Source: Oscarella lobularis
Lineage: Eukaryota > Porifera > Homoscleromorpha > Homosclerophorida > Oscarellidae
Assembly (NCBI RefSeq): GCF_947507565.1
Contig: NC_089180.1
Location: 3,100,001 to 3,164,000 of the forward strand
Direction: 5' to 3'
Length of the DNA: 64,000 nucleotides
Part shown: positions 11,408 to 24,483 of the stretch, piece after piece
How positions within the stretch are numbered: the first letter of the stretch is position 1
Layout of the letters: every line of letters begins with the position of its first letter
The notes under the pieces: generated by a model
The model's database searches: none
Told to the model about the DNA's origin: nothing
What the model saw: the letters and a program-made list of their open reading frames with translations, nothing else
Position numbers and translations under genes: made by a program

Positions 11408-12298
11408 TTATACATATATTGATCGTTCGTTCCACGTTACAAAATTGCAACTCCTGTCTGTTGACTTCTTTTTCGTTAAATCTGCCTCTTCGGCTTTCTT
11501 TGCTCGCAGGGCGCGAATGCCGATTAGCGCGCAATGCGCATTGACTGAAATACGCTAACTTTTCTTCTTCAGTAATGACTCTTGCTTTGGGAGCAACAGG
11601 GTAAGCATTGGGGAAGAGTGGACCGACCAACTGCTGGGCCAATTTCAACTCTTCAGCCTGGAAAGAAGTAAAAAGAATAATGAAAAGAGATTTCTTCCAT
11701 GAAAGAATGAGGCAGGAGAGGAAAGAAACCTTATAACTATATGTATGGATACTGAATGGTAGAAATGGAATAAGGAGACCCCCTTTGGGGTACGGAGAAG
11801 ACAAGTAACTTACGTCGCTATCGCCTATCTTCGGTTTGTTCGCCTTTCGTGGGAAAACGATCAACTTGCTCATGTATTCCTTCAAGCGCTGCACGTTCAT
11901 CTGCAGCGATTCGGTTGACTTGTTGCGACGCCGATGATCGACGGCGATTCCGACTGTTTGGGCGAATTTCGGGGTCAATCCAGCCGCCTAGAGGAGAGAT
12001 CCTTGATTGGGGCCCCGTTTGAGAGTCGGGGGCGATTCTGATTTCCTACTTTGATTTCTTCGAGAGTGAAGCCGCGTCCCGTTCTCGTTTTCGTGTTATA
12101 GCGGAATGTTGGGCGACGGACTGTTGGACGAGCTGAGCCGGCTACGGGGCGTGGAGCGATTCGTTTCGCTTTTTCTTGGCGAGCGAGGCGACGACGCTTC
12201 TTGCGGCCCGGCTGGTCTAAGGTGGTTTTGACGTAGCGCTGCCAGTCTTTGTAGAAGTGGTTGTTTTGGATTATGTTGTTGCCTCTCGGCGCCGCCAT
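11408..12298 (-). pseudogene. RPL13: Ribosomal protein L13 (eL13), three exons, frameshifted near the C-terminus
   Basis: eL13 is a component of the large ribosomal subunit. Exon 1 is 12298-12050 ([31 protein letters not shown]), exon 2 is 11987-11814 ([29 protein letters not shown]) and exon 3 starts at 11657 ([23 protein letters not shown]). GT-AG introns of 62 and 156 bp separate them. Up to AYFS near 11545 the frame is intact. The expected tail then lies in two other frames: MRIAR, then [18 protein letters not shown]. This implies a missing base and a short deletion. An AATAAA signal lies at about 11404-11409. Introns are retained, so this is not a processed copy. A broken gene for an essential ribosomal protein implies another functional copy elsewhere, or a local sequence error. 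Confidence 0.88.
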
Positions 12299-12415
12299 TT
12301 CAGACGGTAGATCTTAGAGAGACGTTTTAGGTTGCTTTTGGTCGTATTGAACGATCGGCAACGCGAACGATTACCGAGATGCGACGGGATAAAATACGAG
12401 AGACTCACACGATGA

Positions 12416-13455
12416 TGGCCTTCTCAATCGTCTCTAATCCTTTACGCAGATGATGCCTGTCTTTATTCCAGCAACGAAACTTTTGAGGGAGCGGTTACTC
12501 AACTACAACAAGATATTAATAGTGTGACTTCATGGTACTCTGAGAATCTGATGGCTCTCAATGGTCAAAAATCGGCTTTTCTGCTTTTTCCCAAGTTTCG
12601 TGATACTGAAGACACGTCGATCTATACGGTTTCGGTCATGCAATAATGTCATTCTGTCGCCTTCACCTCACGTGAGATACCTCGGGGTTTTGATTGATAG
12701 TCGTCTATCGTGGAAACCGCAGATGGACAACGTCATTAGGAAGGTTGGCCGAAAAATTGGTGTTCTTTACCGATGTCATCGTCTGTTATCCAACGCAGCT
12801 CGACTAGCGTTTGTTCGCTCAGTCATTCAACCGGACCTTGACTACGGGGCTGCCGTTTGGGCGGACGGATCAGCTGGCGTAATCAGCCGCTTAGCACAGA
12901 TAGAAAAGAGGTATCTCCGTTGTCTGGCTGGTTTGCGTTATGACGATTCTACGGCCTCTGTTGGAGGAGTAGCAGCACTTCTCGATCTATTTCGTCTCAA
13001 TCCAATTCGCACAAGGCATGCTACTCAACTAGAAATGTTGAGTTACCGCTGCTTGTGCAACTCCGCCACAGCTTCTGTTCTCGCGGCGAAAATTGGGCGT
13101 ATTCAGCGCACCGGTGCCGCCACTCGTCTCAGTGCTTCTGGGGTCAACGTCATCCGACCACGCACCGAGGCACTTCGTCGTTCTCCATTCTTTCGGGCTC
13201 AAACTCTATGGAATTCGCTTCCGGCAATCATAAGAGGGAGTAATGATCCCGCGATCTTTAAATTGGGCCTGAAGAACTATTTCAATCAAAACTCTGTGTA
13301 CTGATTTAGAGGTTATATAGTTATAGTTGTAAATATTGTCATTTTTCTCTTTTCTCCTTTTGCTGTCATTCCCCTGTATACGGTTTCCTGGAAGATCGGC
13401 CCACGTGCTGAAGGATTTCCGTATTAAAATAAAACTGTGAACTGAACTGAACTGA
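12416..13455 (+). mobile_element. 5'-truncated non-LTR retrotransposon (jockey/CR1-type RT C-terminal part)
   Basis: The sequence starts inside a reverse transcriptase palm with LYADDACLYSS (catalytic YADD, near 12440). It continues through the thumb/connection typical of jockey/CR1-type elements: YLGVLIDSRLSW, RSVIQPDLDYGAAVW, then FFRAQTLWNSLP, ending at 13304. One frameshift lies near 12595-12625, between PKFRD and ILKTRR. The 3' end is a short tandem CTGAACTGAACTGA tail at about 13437-13455, as commonly left by target-primed reverse transcription. A relative with the same C-terminal block lies at 56734-57282. Confidence 0.85.
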
Positions 13456-13814
13456 TGGCCGACTAGACGCACGCGCAGCTCGAACACGTGAGCAATTGAA
13501 AATATTAAGGGAGGCTAGATAAACGACGCTTAGGTTCGTATTGGGGTCCCCCGTCGTTCTGCGCTTACCGGGTGGCTCCGTGGCACCTTCGCGTCAATCA
13601 TTGAACGTCTAGAAGGCCCGCCGAGACGCGGACGACCTCTTCTCGCAGCGCCGAACGGCGCTAAAAAAATGCGGGCAGAATACAGCACGTGACAAACACA
13701 TAAAAATGAGCCGTCGCTCAGAGCGCCTCATCGGGACTGGTGCCGTCGAGGACGACAAAATCGGCGAACGGAAAAGAGTCCAACGAGATTGTAGGGTCGC
13801 ATCTTCGCACGATA

Positions 13815-14100
13815 GGTTGTCGCTCAATCGAAACAGTCGAGACATTTCCATCGCGTGCCGATGACGGGCTGCATTCGACAGCCGTAGCACGTCGCGCCTT
13901 CGTGACGGAGGGCTGTCGAGCACGCGAAGGTCGTACGCGCCGAAACAGCGATAGTTCGCCGCCGTGCCGTTGTCCCACACGATGACGACTTCTTCGGTCG
14001 TTTCGAAGCTTCGCACCGTGCCGACGTCACCTTCGCCGCCGTCTTGCTAGCCCCACTTCCAGTCCGGACCGCGAACGACGCGACAGCCGATCCCTTCCAT
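13815..14100 (-). pseudogene. MIB1-like: Mind bomb (MIB1)-like E3 ligase, 5' fragment with nonsense mutation
   Basis: MIB1 ubiquitinates Notch ligands. From ATG 14100 the frame reads GCRVVRGPDWKWG, then an in-frame TAG at 14047-14049 where the family has Lys. It continues [15 protein letters not shown] and [14 protein letters not shown], the first MIB/HERC2 domain. A frameshift near 13915-13905 moves to the ZZ zinc finger ([24 protein letters not shown]), which then hits a stop after CFD. The second MIB domain, ankyrins and RINGs are not seen. A nonsense codon plus frame breaks make this a clear pseudogene fragment. The sequence down to 13600 gives open frames but no convincing match. Confidence 0.88.
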
Positions 14101-14741
14101 TTTCCAAGATCCTTTCCACTCCTCTCTTTGTCGTCTACTGCTTCGTCTAGAAGTTCTACAGAAAAGAGGCTACTGAAGATGAGGTACCTCTCGAGGAATC
14201 TCGTCTACCGGGCGGCGGGCGCGTCGGCGGCGGCGGCGGGAGGAGGCGGCGCCGCGTGACCGCTTCCGTGATTGATTATCGTCTTTCAGAGGCGATAGCC
14301 TAGTACATTCCAAATACAAACAATAAAAAATGATGCGCTTTGTAGACAGACGAAAATCAAATACGGGGGCTCGAGACGCGGACGCAAAGAAGAAACGAGT
14401 CTGTAAATAAATCATTCTCTACTATGTACAGGCTCAAGAGCCAACTCTAACAATAATAGGTTTTAAAAAGCAAGGACTATGGTACTTCTGAATAATTAGA
14501 TTTTCAGTCAGGGGGTATCATTCGTTTTTCTGACACAACGTATCGCAACAAAAAAAAAGACATTCCATGCCATGTCCCAGTCTCCTTCTATCCAAACCCC
14601 CAAAACATAAACACCACCAGGACGAGACGCGTCAATCAAACGCTCGTCACCGTTGTGCCACCGTTCATCTACATAATAATTTATAATATAACTAAGTCCC
14701 CCACGTGTTTGTGTGCATGCTATTTATTATGACATATATTT
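14101..14741. other. No recognisable gene; 3' flank of the LDLR-like gene
   Basis: This contains a GGCGGC-rich stretch (14205-14260) and AT-rich sequence with a short A-run near 14550. On the minus strand it is the downstream flank of the receptor gene and may hold its 3' UTR. No clear polyadenylation site could be assigned. Confidence 0.4.
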
Positions 14742-18368
<3,627 letters not shown>

Positions 18369-18604
18369 ATTCGCCTTCTTTTAGCGATCGAAGGCTCGAG
18401 GAGGGATTCGCAACTTCCAACGAGAAGCGAGATCGCGCAGCACTTCGTAGATAGATGTACACGAGACGGGAGCGACGAGAGACGTGTCCGCGAGCGAGCC
18501 GAGCGAAGTGAAATCTGCACATCCGGGGCATGTGCTCGGGAGCACATCCGGGGTATGTTCTCATGCCACCGCTTTGAAATCCCTTCAGTAATTCCCCGAA
18601 CACC
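18369..18604 (-). promoter_or_regulatory. Presumed 5' flank and promoter of the LDLR-like gene
   Basis: This lies immediately upstream of the receptor's ATG at 18368 and downstream of a foldback element beginning at 18605, so the promoter should fall here. No TATA box is evident. The assignment is by position only. Confidence 0.35.
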
Positions 18605-19036
18605 TAGCCTCGGAAACCAGACTGAGCCGCGCGCGCTAAAGCTTGGCTTCTCAGTCTGGGCAACTTTGTACTGAGCGGCGGTTCCTTTGTCGTAATTGGA
18701 TTACACATTACGTCACTCCTTTCGCATAGGCACGCGACTTCCCGAACCCTGTTGGGAAGCAGCCGAAGACGTCATGGCCGCTAATGATGGCTTTTATGCT
18801 CTAACGTTGTTCGTTCAAACAAGAACGATTGCTTCGTGATGGCCATCAGGCTAACGCTAACGTTGCGCTACACGGTGGTAATTTGATAATGAAGCTCGTC
18901 GCTGATTGTCCACTCTCTCAGCGAGGCTCGTCGCTGATTGGTTTATTGGCGACAAAGGAACCGCCGTTCGTAAGGGAGCCCAGACCCTCTCTCGCCGCTT
19001 TAGCGCGCGCGAGAAGGGTCTGGGTTTCCGAGGCTA
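18605..19036. mobile_element. TIR element of the TAGCCTCG family
   Basis: The left end TAGCCTCGGAAACCAGAC and the right end GGGTCTGGGTTTCCGAGGCTA are inverted repeats of about 17 bp with one base difference. A further small inverted repeat (CCAGACTGAG/CTCAGTCTGG) lies at 18616-18659. Similar TAGCCTCG...CCAG ends occur at 27133, 27173, 30280, 38163, 39812 and 58486. No transposase is present, so this is a non-autonomous DNA element. Confidence 0.65.
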
Positions 19037-19041
19037 CCGAA

Positions 19042-19082
19042 CACCAGGGCGCGCGCGGGCGAAGCCCGCGCGCGCCCTGGTG
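19042..19082. repeat. Perfect GC-rich hairpin, 19-bp arms, GAA loop
   Basis: The arms are 19042-19060 and 19064-19082 (CACCAGGGCGCGCGCGGGC and its reverse complement), separated by GAA. It abuts the right end of the TIR element and is followed by sequence shared with the repeat module at 50053-50155, which includes a (GTCT)n run at 19123-19142. Confidence 0.9.
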
Positions 19083-19544
19083 GGAGGGGCTCTCAAACGT
19101 GATCGCCCAAAAACCAAAGTGTTTGTCTGTCTGTCTGTCTGTTGGTAACGCTCACGTCACGTATGAAAGTGAGGAGAAACGCAAGCGGCGCTTTTTCAGT
19201 CGACATGCGTGATGTACTTGAAGACCAGCTGATCGAAGGTGTTTCGGTTCCCGTTGGCACTTTCTCTATTTATTTTCTTATTTCTACAGTCTTATCAAAA
19301 GTGACCATTTACGGTTGTTGAGCAAAATGTGGCTGTGGGCGCTGAACAATCAATATGTACAGTGAGTAGCAGTAACACACTTCCGTTCTTACTTTACTAA
19401 TTTGCTTTCGCTCAACCTAAAAGCGGCTCTATCTCTGCGTCTAAGGCTTATTGAGATAAGCGGACCAATTGAGATCAGCGGACCAATGCATTAGATAAAA
19501 AGGGAAATCCAAAGCCGCTTCCCTTACGCCGTGTTACATTGGTG
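19083..19544. other. Repeat module with GTCT run, then possible LTR of a gypsy element
   Basis: 19080-19170 resembles the GTCTGTCT-containing module at 50053-50155. The end at 19535-19544 (GTGTTACATT) is followed by TGGTGACAAGACAGCG, which looks like a primer-binding site. The preceding sequence could therefore be the end of an LTR, whose start I cannot define. Confidence 0.4.
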
Positions 19545-20271
19545 ACAAGACAGCGATTCGAACTCGCATGCTTCGAAAAGATAGATGAAAACGACAAAAG
19601 CCGACACCAACGCCGTTGCAGCAGCTGCGCGGCCGATCGTCCGCGTCGTTAATCGCGACGCGATAAAAATTGAGAGATTCGGTGACGGCAACTTCGACCG
19701 CTGGCTGAGGCGGTTTGAGGTTATCGCGACGGCGTATGGATGAGACGCTGACGCTCGCCGTCTGTATTTTCCGACCTATCTGAAGGACCGCTTCGAGCAC
19801 TGCGAAGAGCAAAAAATTGAAAGTTACGACGACTTCGTCGCCGCATTGAGAATAGTTTTCGGGACGACTGCGAGGGAGAAAGGAATGCTTGCGCACCGAC
19901 TTTGGGAGGCTCGAAAATTCCGAGTGGGTGTGAATCAGTGGAATGCGCGTACAACCTGGAGAAGCTACTGGAACGCGCAAGGTGGACGCTCGACCGAGCA
20001 ACGAAAGAAGATCAGCTGATGCAACGTTTTGTCGCCGGACTGCCGAGCTTGCTGCGATATGAATTGGAAGTGAATCCGCTCGCCACGTTTGAAGCGACAA
20101 TAGAAAAAAACGGAAGACTTGCGTTTGCTGGAAGATTGGGAAGAAAAAGACGCTGCCAACGCGCGACCGGGATGGGAACGACGACAGCCGCCGCGTGGAA
20201 ATCAACAAACAGGATTTCTTGCCGCAGCCGCTATGTCTAGAGGTGCTGTTGGTGAGACCATCTATACCTTT
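19545..20271 (+). pseudogene. Ty3/gypsy gag fragment, frameshifted
   Basis: A primer-binding-like TGGTGACAAGACAGCGATTC at 19546 is followed by ATG 19585, reading VVNRDAIKIERFGDGNFDRW, typical of gypsy capsid. It continues in other frames with YLKDRFEHCEEQKIESYDDF, then AYNLEKLLERARWTLDRA and LMQRFVAGLPSLLRYELEV. At least three frame changes are present: a TGA near 19741, a shift near 19925 and another near 20110. It breaks off at the LTR at 20272. The neighbouring pol is intact, so this gag appears to come from an older, different copy. Confidence 0.75.
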
Positions 20272-20354
20272 TGTGGACCCGTTGGTCCGGGGTAGGTGTT
20301 AATATCTAGCGGGTGGCTCTCGATGCTAATAGATATATCTTAACACACGTTACA
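20272..20354 (+). repeat. Upstream short LTR of the gypsy element
   Basis: 83 bp, TGTG...TTACA, matching 23918-24004 except for a 4-bp gap after TGTG. It is followed directly by TGGTGACAAGA, the same 11 bases that begin the putative primer-binding site at 19546. The flanking bases do not match those after the 3' copy, so no target duplication is seen. Confidence 0.8.
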
Positions 20355-23300
20355 TGGTGACAAGAGTGGGAAAGCCGCTGACGCCGCCGTCATCAGCGAA
20401 TGTCGCAACTGCGGTGGATCACACGATCGGGGAAAGTGCTCGGCGTTTGGCAAGACATGCGGCCACTGCGGCAAAGCCAACCATTACACTCGAGTGTGCC
20501 GGTCGAAGCAGCGCGGTGAGCCAGCGGTACGCCAGATGTGCGAAGATACGGTGGCGACGCTCTCTGACTCGGATGACGAAGAAGTGATCATGCACCTGAC
20601 GCTCGAGAGTTCGGACGACGAATCGGTCGCAACAGTGAACGCGATGCGCGACGTAGACGACAAATTTCCGAAGAAACTCGAGACGATTCTTGACGTCAAT
20701 GGCCGTCAGGTCGTCCGGTTTCAACTAGACACTGGGGCAGGTTGCAATACTATCCGGGAGTGCGATCTTCCCGAGGACGCCCGGATCGCGCGCACTAACA
20801 AAGTCTTACGGTTATATGACAAATCGACCGTCCCGCCGGCTGGAGAATGTGAGTTTCGCGTTCGATATATAAACGGTAAACGCTGGTACCGTGGTAAATT
20901 TCTCGTCGTGCGCGATGCTCCGGTTTCGATATTGGGATCCTCTGCGTCAATACAAATGGGGTTTCTCAAAGTGCGACCGCAGTTTTTGCATGCTGTCACT
21001 GCGACGGAGCAGGTCAAGCCGGGCACACCTGTCTCTCTTTCAAAAGAGGACTTGCTTCGCAAATATCCAGCGGTATTTGAAGACAAGTTAGGCACCTTTC
21101 CGGGAGAAGAGACTCTGGAGCTAGACCCCAGTGTCCAGCCTGTTAAACTTCCGACACGTAGACCACCTATCGCGCTGAAGGAACGTTTTCGTGCTGAGTT
21201 ACAACGCCTCGAGAAACAAGGTGTTATCTCTCCTGTTACACGCCCAACCGATTGGGTCTCGGCTCCTGTTATAATTCCCAAACCGAACGGAAGCATACGT
21301 CTCTGCTTGGATCCCAAGCCGCTCAATCGAGCTCTTAAACGCTCCCACTATCACATGCCAACACTGGAGGACATACTTCCGGAGTTGGACACCCCGAAGG
21401 TTTTCTCCGTGGCAGATGTCCGAAATGGGTTCTGGCATGTCCTTCTTGACGCCTTTTCCCGCAGCCTCACAACCTTTGGAACTCCGTTTGGGCGTTATCA
21501 GTGGAATCGGTTGCCTTTCGGAATTGCCCCGGCGCCAGAAATTTTTCAACGTCGTCTCCTTCAATGCCTTGAAGGATTGACCGGTGTCTATGTCGTAGCG
21601 GACGATATTCTTATTGTCGGTGACGGTCCCACTGAGAGCGCCGCAACAGCGGACCATGATCGCAAGCTCGTTCAACTGCTGGAGCGCTGCGCACAACTGC
21701 ACATCCAGTTGAATCTTGACAAACTGCAACTACGGGTTTCTTCTGTTGCCTACCTTGGTCACCTCCTAACCACAGCCGGTCTCAAACCTCATCCGAAAAA
21801 GGTTGCCGCTGTGGCTGACATGCCACCACCGACCGATGTACACGGCGTCCGGCGCATTCTCGGGGTTGTGAATTATTTATCTCGTTTTGTGCCGCACCTC
21901 GCTGATCTCTGCGATCCTCTTCGTAAGCTTACCCATCAAGACGCGTCCTGGCAATGGACTGAGGGAGAGCAAGCGGCCTTCGAGCGTATCAAAACTGCTA
22001 TCTCATCAGAACCCGTCGTCTTGCGCTTCTACAAGCCAACCGAAAAGCTCACACTGCAATGTGACGCATCGGACGTCGGCATGGGAGCTGCTTTGCTGCA
22101 AAATGGTCAGCCACTTGCGTACGCCAGTGCTGCCTTCACATCGACCCAACGTGCTTACGCTCAGATCGAGAAAGAGCTTCTGGCAATCGTCTTCGGGCTG
22201 GAACACTTCCACCAGTACACGTTTGGGCGCGTGGTGCATGTGGAGAGTGACCACAAACCTCTCGAAGCAATATCACGCAAGCCGCTGCACAGCGCCCCGC
22301 GCCGACTCCAGCGCATGTTGCTTCGACTCCACAACTATGACACCGTCATTGAATATCGCAAGGGTGCGGATCTACATATTGCTGACACTCTTTCGCGCGC
22401 TTACCTGGCGTCAGTGACTCACACCGAGGAGTTTGTCTCCTTCATGGATGAACTTGCTCACACGACTTCCGGACACGATGTCAATCTCTCCAGCCCAGCT
22501 CTCTGCGACATACGACGTCACACTCAAGACGATGACTCGCTGCAGGCACTTATTCGTGTTCTTCGCTCTGGATGGCCTGACTCCAAACGTTCTCTACCCG
22601 TCACTCTCACACCCTACTTTGCAGTCCGTGACCAGCTCGTCGAGCAGGACGGAATCATCTGCAAGGGCCAATGTGTTCTCATCCCTGAAAAGATGCGCAC
22701 GGCGACTCTGCAGAAGCTTCACGCTTCTCACATCGGCATTAATGGCTGCGTCCGACGTGCTACCGATGTTTTATACTGGCCCGGTCTCACCAGCCAGTTG
22801 AAAGCCACCCTCCAGCAATGCGACATCTGTCGCTCGTACGATCTGCGACAGAGCAAGGAGTCACTTATCTCTCACGCGGTACCAAACCGTCCTTGGGCTA
22901 AGGTGGGCGCGGATCTATTTCAGTTTCGCGGAAAGGAATACCTCGTTTTGTCCGACTACTTCAGTAACTATGTGGAGGTCGAAAAGCTACCGACAACGGA
23001 CTCTGCAGCTGTCGTACGCGCACTAAAACGACAGTGGGCGCGCCACGGTATACCGGATCTTCTTGTCAGTGACAATGGACCCCAGTTTTCGTCATCGACG
23101 TTTCGCACTTTCGCCGCAGCGTGGGGTTTTCTTCACGTCACAAGTAGTCCGGGGTATCCTCAGTCGAACGGAAAGGCCGAGAATGCCGTCCGCACCGTCA
23201 AGCGATTGTGGCGCAAAGCAGAAAAGGCAGGAGAGGACAAATGGCTCGCTCTTCTTGATTGGCTCAATACTCCGTCGGAGCACACTCGTTCAAGTCCGGC

Positions 23301-23799
23301 CCAACGTTTTTACTCACGCCGTACCCGCACTCTCCTTCCGACGGCGCCCGTGCTTCTTACTCCTAACGTGCCTTCCTCCGCGAATTCCGATCTGGCGGCT
23401 AGCAAGGCCAAACAAGCAAGTTATTATGATACGTCGGCCAAAGACCTACCGGCCCTGTCCGTAGGCGACTCCGTGTTTGTACAACCAGTACCCCACGACT
23501 CGTCCGCTCCGTGGAAACCCGCCAAGATTGTGACATGTCTACCACATCGCTCGTACGTCGTTGAAATGCGAAGCGGCAACAGGCTTCGGCGCAATCGCCG
23601 TCATCTTCGATTAGCCACAAACCGAAAGGCTACGCCCACTGTTTCTCCGTCATCGCGTCCGACCTCGTCGTCCACGCGTCCTTCTTCGCTCCGCAGTGCT
23701 TCCCCGTCGTCGTCGCACCCACAACCCTCGCGCGGACGTCACACTCGCTCAGGCCGCCCAACTCGAGCTCCGGCGTATCTGCAAGAGTACGTGACGTAG
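20344..23799 (+). CDS. pol: Ty3/gypsy Pol polyprotein (zinc knuckles, protease, RT, RNase H, integrase), intact
   Basis: The frame is open from 20344, with no ATG in frame before about 20536. It starts with two zinc knuckles (CRNCGGSHDRGKC, CGHCGKANHYTRVC). Aspartic protease follows (FQLDTGAGCNT), then reverse transcriptase (PNGSIRLCLDPKPLNRAL, VADDILIVGDG), RNase H (LQCDASDVGMGAALLQNGQP), the integrase HHCC zinc finger (HIGINGCVRRA, CDIC) and the integrase core (VGADLF, SDNGPQFSSSTF, GKAENAVRTVKR). Domain order protease-RT-RH-IN is the Ty3/gypsy order. No stop interrupts about 1150 codons. The capsid part of gag is missing between the LTR and the knuckles, so the copy probably depends on gag from elsewhere, or would need it supplied upstream. 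Confidence 0.95.
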   Translation, partial: HTLHGDKSGKAADAAVISECRNCGGSHDRGKCSAFGKTCGHCGKANHYTRVCRSKQRGEPAVRQMCEDTVATLSDSDDEEVIMHLTLESSDDESVATVNAMRDVDDKFPKKLETILDVNGRQVVRFQLDTGAGCNTIRECDLPEDARIARTNKVLRLYDKSTVPPAGECEFRVRYINGKRWYRGKFLVVRDAPVSILGSSASIQMGFLKVRPQFLHAVTATEQVKPGTPVSLSKEDLLRKYPAVFEDKLGTFPGEETLELDPSVQPVKLPTRRPPIALKERFRAELQRLEKQGVISPVTRPTDWVSAPVIIPKPNGSIRLCLDPKPLNRALKRSHYHMPTLEDILPELDTPKVFSVADVRNGFWHVLLDAFSRSLTTFGTPFGRYQWNRLPFGIAPAPEIFQRRLLQCLEGLTGVYVVADDILIVGDGPTESAATADHDRKLVQLLERCAQLHIQLNLDKLQLRVSSVAYLGHLLTTAGLKPHPKKVAAVADMPPPTDVHGVRRILGVVNYLSRFVPHLADLCDPLRKLTHQDASWQWTEGEQAAFERIKTAISSEPVVLRFYKPTEKLTLQCDASDVGMGAALLQNGQPLAYASAAFTSTQRAYAQIEKELLAIVFGLEHFHQYTFGRVVHVESDHKPLEAISRKPLHSAPRRLQRMLLRLHNYDTVIEYRKGADLHIADTLSRAYLASVTHTEEFVSFMDELAHTTSGHDVNLSSPALCDIRRHTQDDDSLQALIRVLRSGWPDSKRSLPVTLTPYFAVRDQLVEQDGIICKGQCVLIPEKMRTATLQKLHASHIGINGCVRRATDVLYWPGLTSQLKATLQQCDICRSYDLRQSKESLISHAVPNRPWAKVGADLFQFRGKEYLVLSDYFSNYVEVEKLPTTDSAAVVRALKRQWARHGIPDLLVSDNGPQFSSSTFRTFAAAWGFLHVTSSPGYPQSNGKAENAVRTVKRLWRKAEKAGEDKWLALLDWLNTPSEHTRSSPAQRFYSRRTRTLLPTAPVLLTPNVPSSANSDLAASKAKQASYYDTSAKDLPALSVGDSVFVQPVPHDSSAPWKPAKIVTCLPHRSYVVEMRSGNRLRRNRRHLRLATNRKATPTVSPSSRPTSSSTRPSSLRSASPSSSHPQPSRGRHTRSGRPTRAPAYLQEYVT

Positions 23800-23845
23800 G
23801 GCACTTAAGGGAAGAAAGGAAAAGGGGTACTGTTCTTCTGTGTCG

Positions 23846-23902
23846 TTCGTATATGTCTAAGGTAGTCGTACTGGTTCGTATATGTCTAAGGTAGTCGTAC
23901 TG
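23846..23902. repeat. 28-bp tandem duplication in gypsy 3' UTR
   Basis: Two copies of a 28-bp segment beginning TTCGTATATGTCTAAGG lie at 23846-23873 and 23875-23902, just before the polypurine tract. Confidence 0.9.
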
Positions 23903-23905
23903 AGT

Positions 23906-24004
23906 AAGGAAAGGGGATGTGACGGGACCCGTTGGTCCGGGGTAGGTGTTAATATCTAGCGGGTGGCTCTCGATGCTAATAGATATATCTTAACACACGT
24001 TACA
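23906..24004 (+). repeat. Polypurine tract and 87-bp 3' LTR
   Basis: AAGGAAAGGGGA (23906-23917) is a polypurine tract immediately before an LTR of 87 bp (23918-24004) that starts TGTGACGG and ends CGTTACA. It matches 20272-20354. LTRs under 100 bp are unusually short for a gypsy element. Confidence 0.85.
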
Positions 24005-24005
24005 A

Positions 24006-24107
24006 TGCGCAGACGCGAGAGAGCTCGTCTGCGACGTGAACAAGGACTGCGGTCTCGGCTGCCAGCTCCATCACGTCGCCTATTGCTTCGCACTCGCGTA
24101 CGGCACG
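24006..24107 (+). pseudogene. FUT8-like: FUT8-like alpha-1,6-fucosyltransferase exon fragment
   Basis: Directly after the gypsy 3' LTR, one frame encodes [20 protein letters not shown] and YCFALAYGT. This closely resembles the start of the catalytic region of FUT8, the Golgi enzyme that adds core fucose to N-glycans. A stop follows two codons later (RL then TAG) and no further FUT8 exons are found. The LTR junction suggests the gypsy element or a recombination event cut the gene. Confidence 0.75.
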
Positions 24108-24483
24108 CGTCTGTAGTGAAGCGTTGTGCTTACCCCAGACTTCAGACTAGACTATTTTATTATCTCTCCAACTACCCATTATCTATCCTCCCTCCCGTTA
24201 GACCTTACTACACTACTACGGCGCCTACGAACTGTGTTCATCGCTGTCTGACGTGGCATCTACGACGTAGTCTTCAAAACGCACTGGGAGTCGCGTGATC
24301 CGACGTGGTCGTTCGCTTTTCGGATACGCCGCGTGATCGTCTCGGTTCGTCAAGGTTTCATCACGTTTATATCATTATTTATGCAAAATCAGCTACGTTA
24401 ATGTATGGTTAGTCATTATCTACTGCGAACCTAGTCTAATTCAAAACGCTCCTAGAAGAATTCCTCTCTTTTGTGCTTCTGAC
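24108..24483. other. No recognisable gene
   Basis: An open frame runs to 24298 but shows no domain. It may be decayed sequence of the FUT8-like copy or of the following integrase-core gene. Confidence 0.4.

Noticed and set aside
953-14100. Explaining all gene lesions by poor sequence quality
   Set aside because: The adjacent 15-exon LDLR-like gene and several ORFs over 1000 codons have no lesion, and some lesions are nonsense substitutions or multi-base changes.
24006-24298. Reading the 111-codon plus frame at 23963-24298 as a gene
   Set aside because: The FUT8 match is in a different frame; the long frame begins inside the LTR and has no domain.
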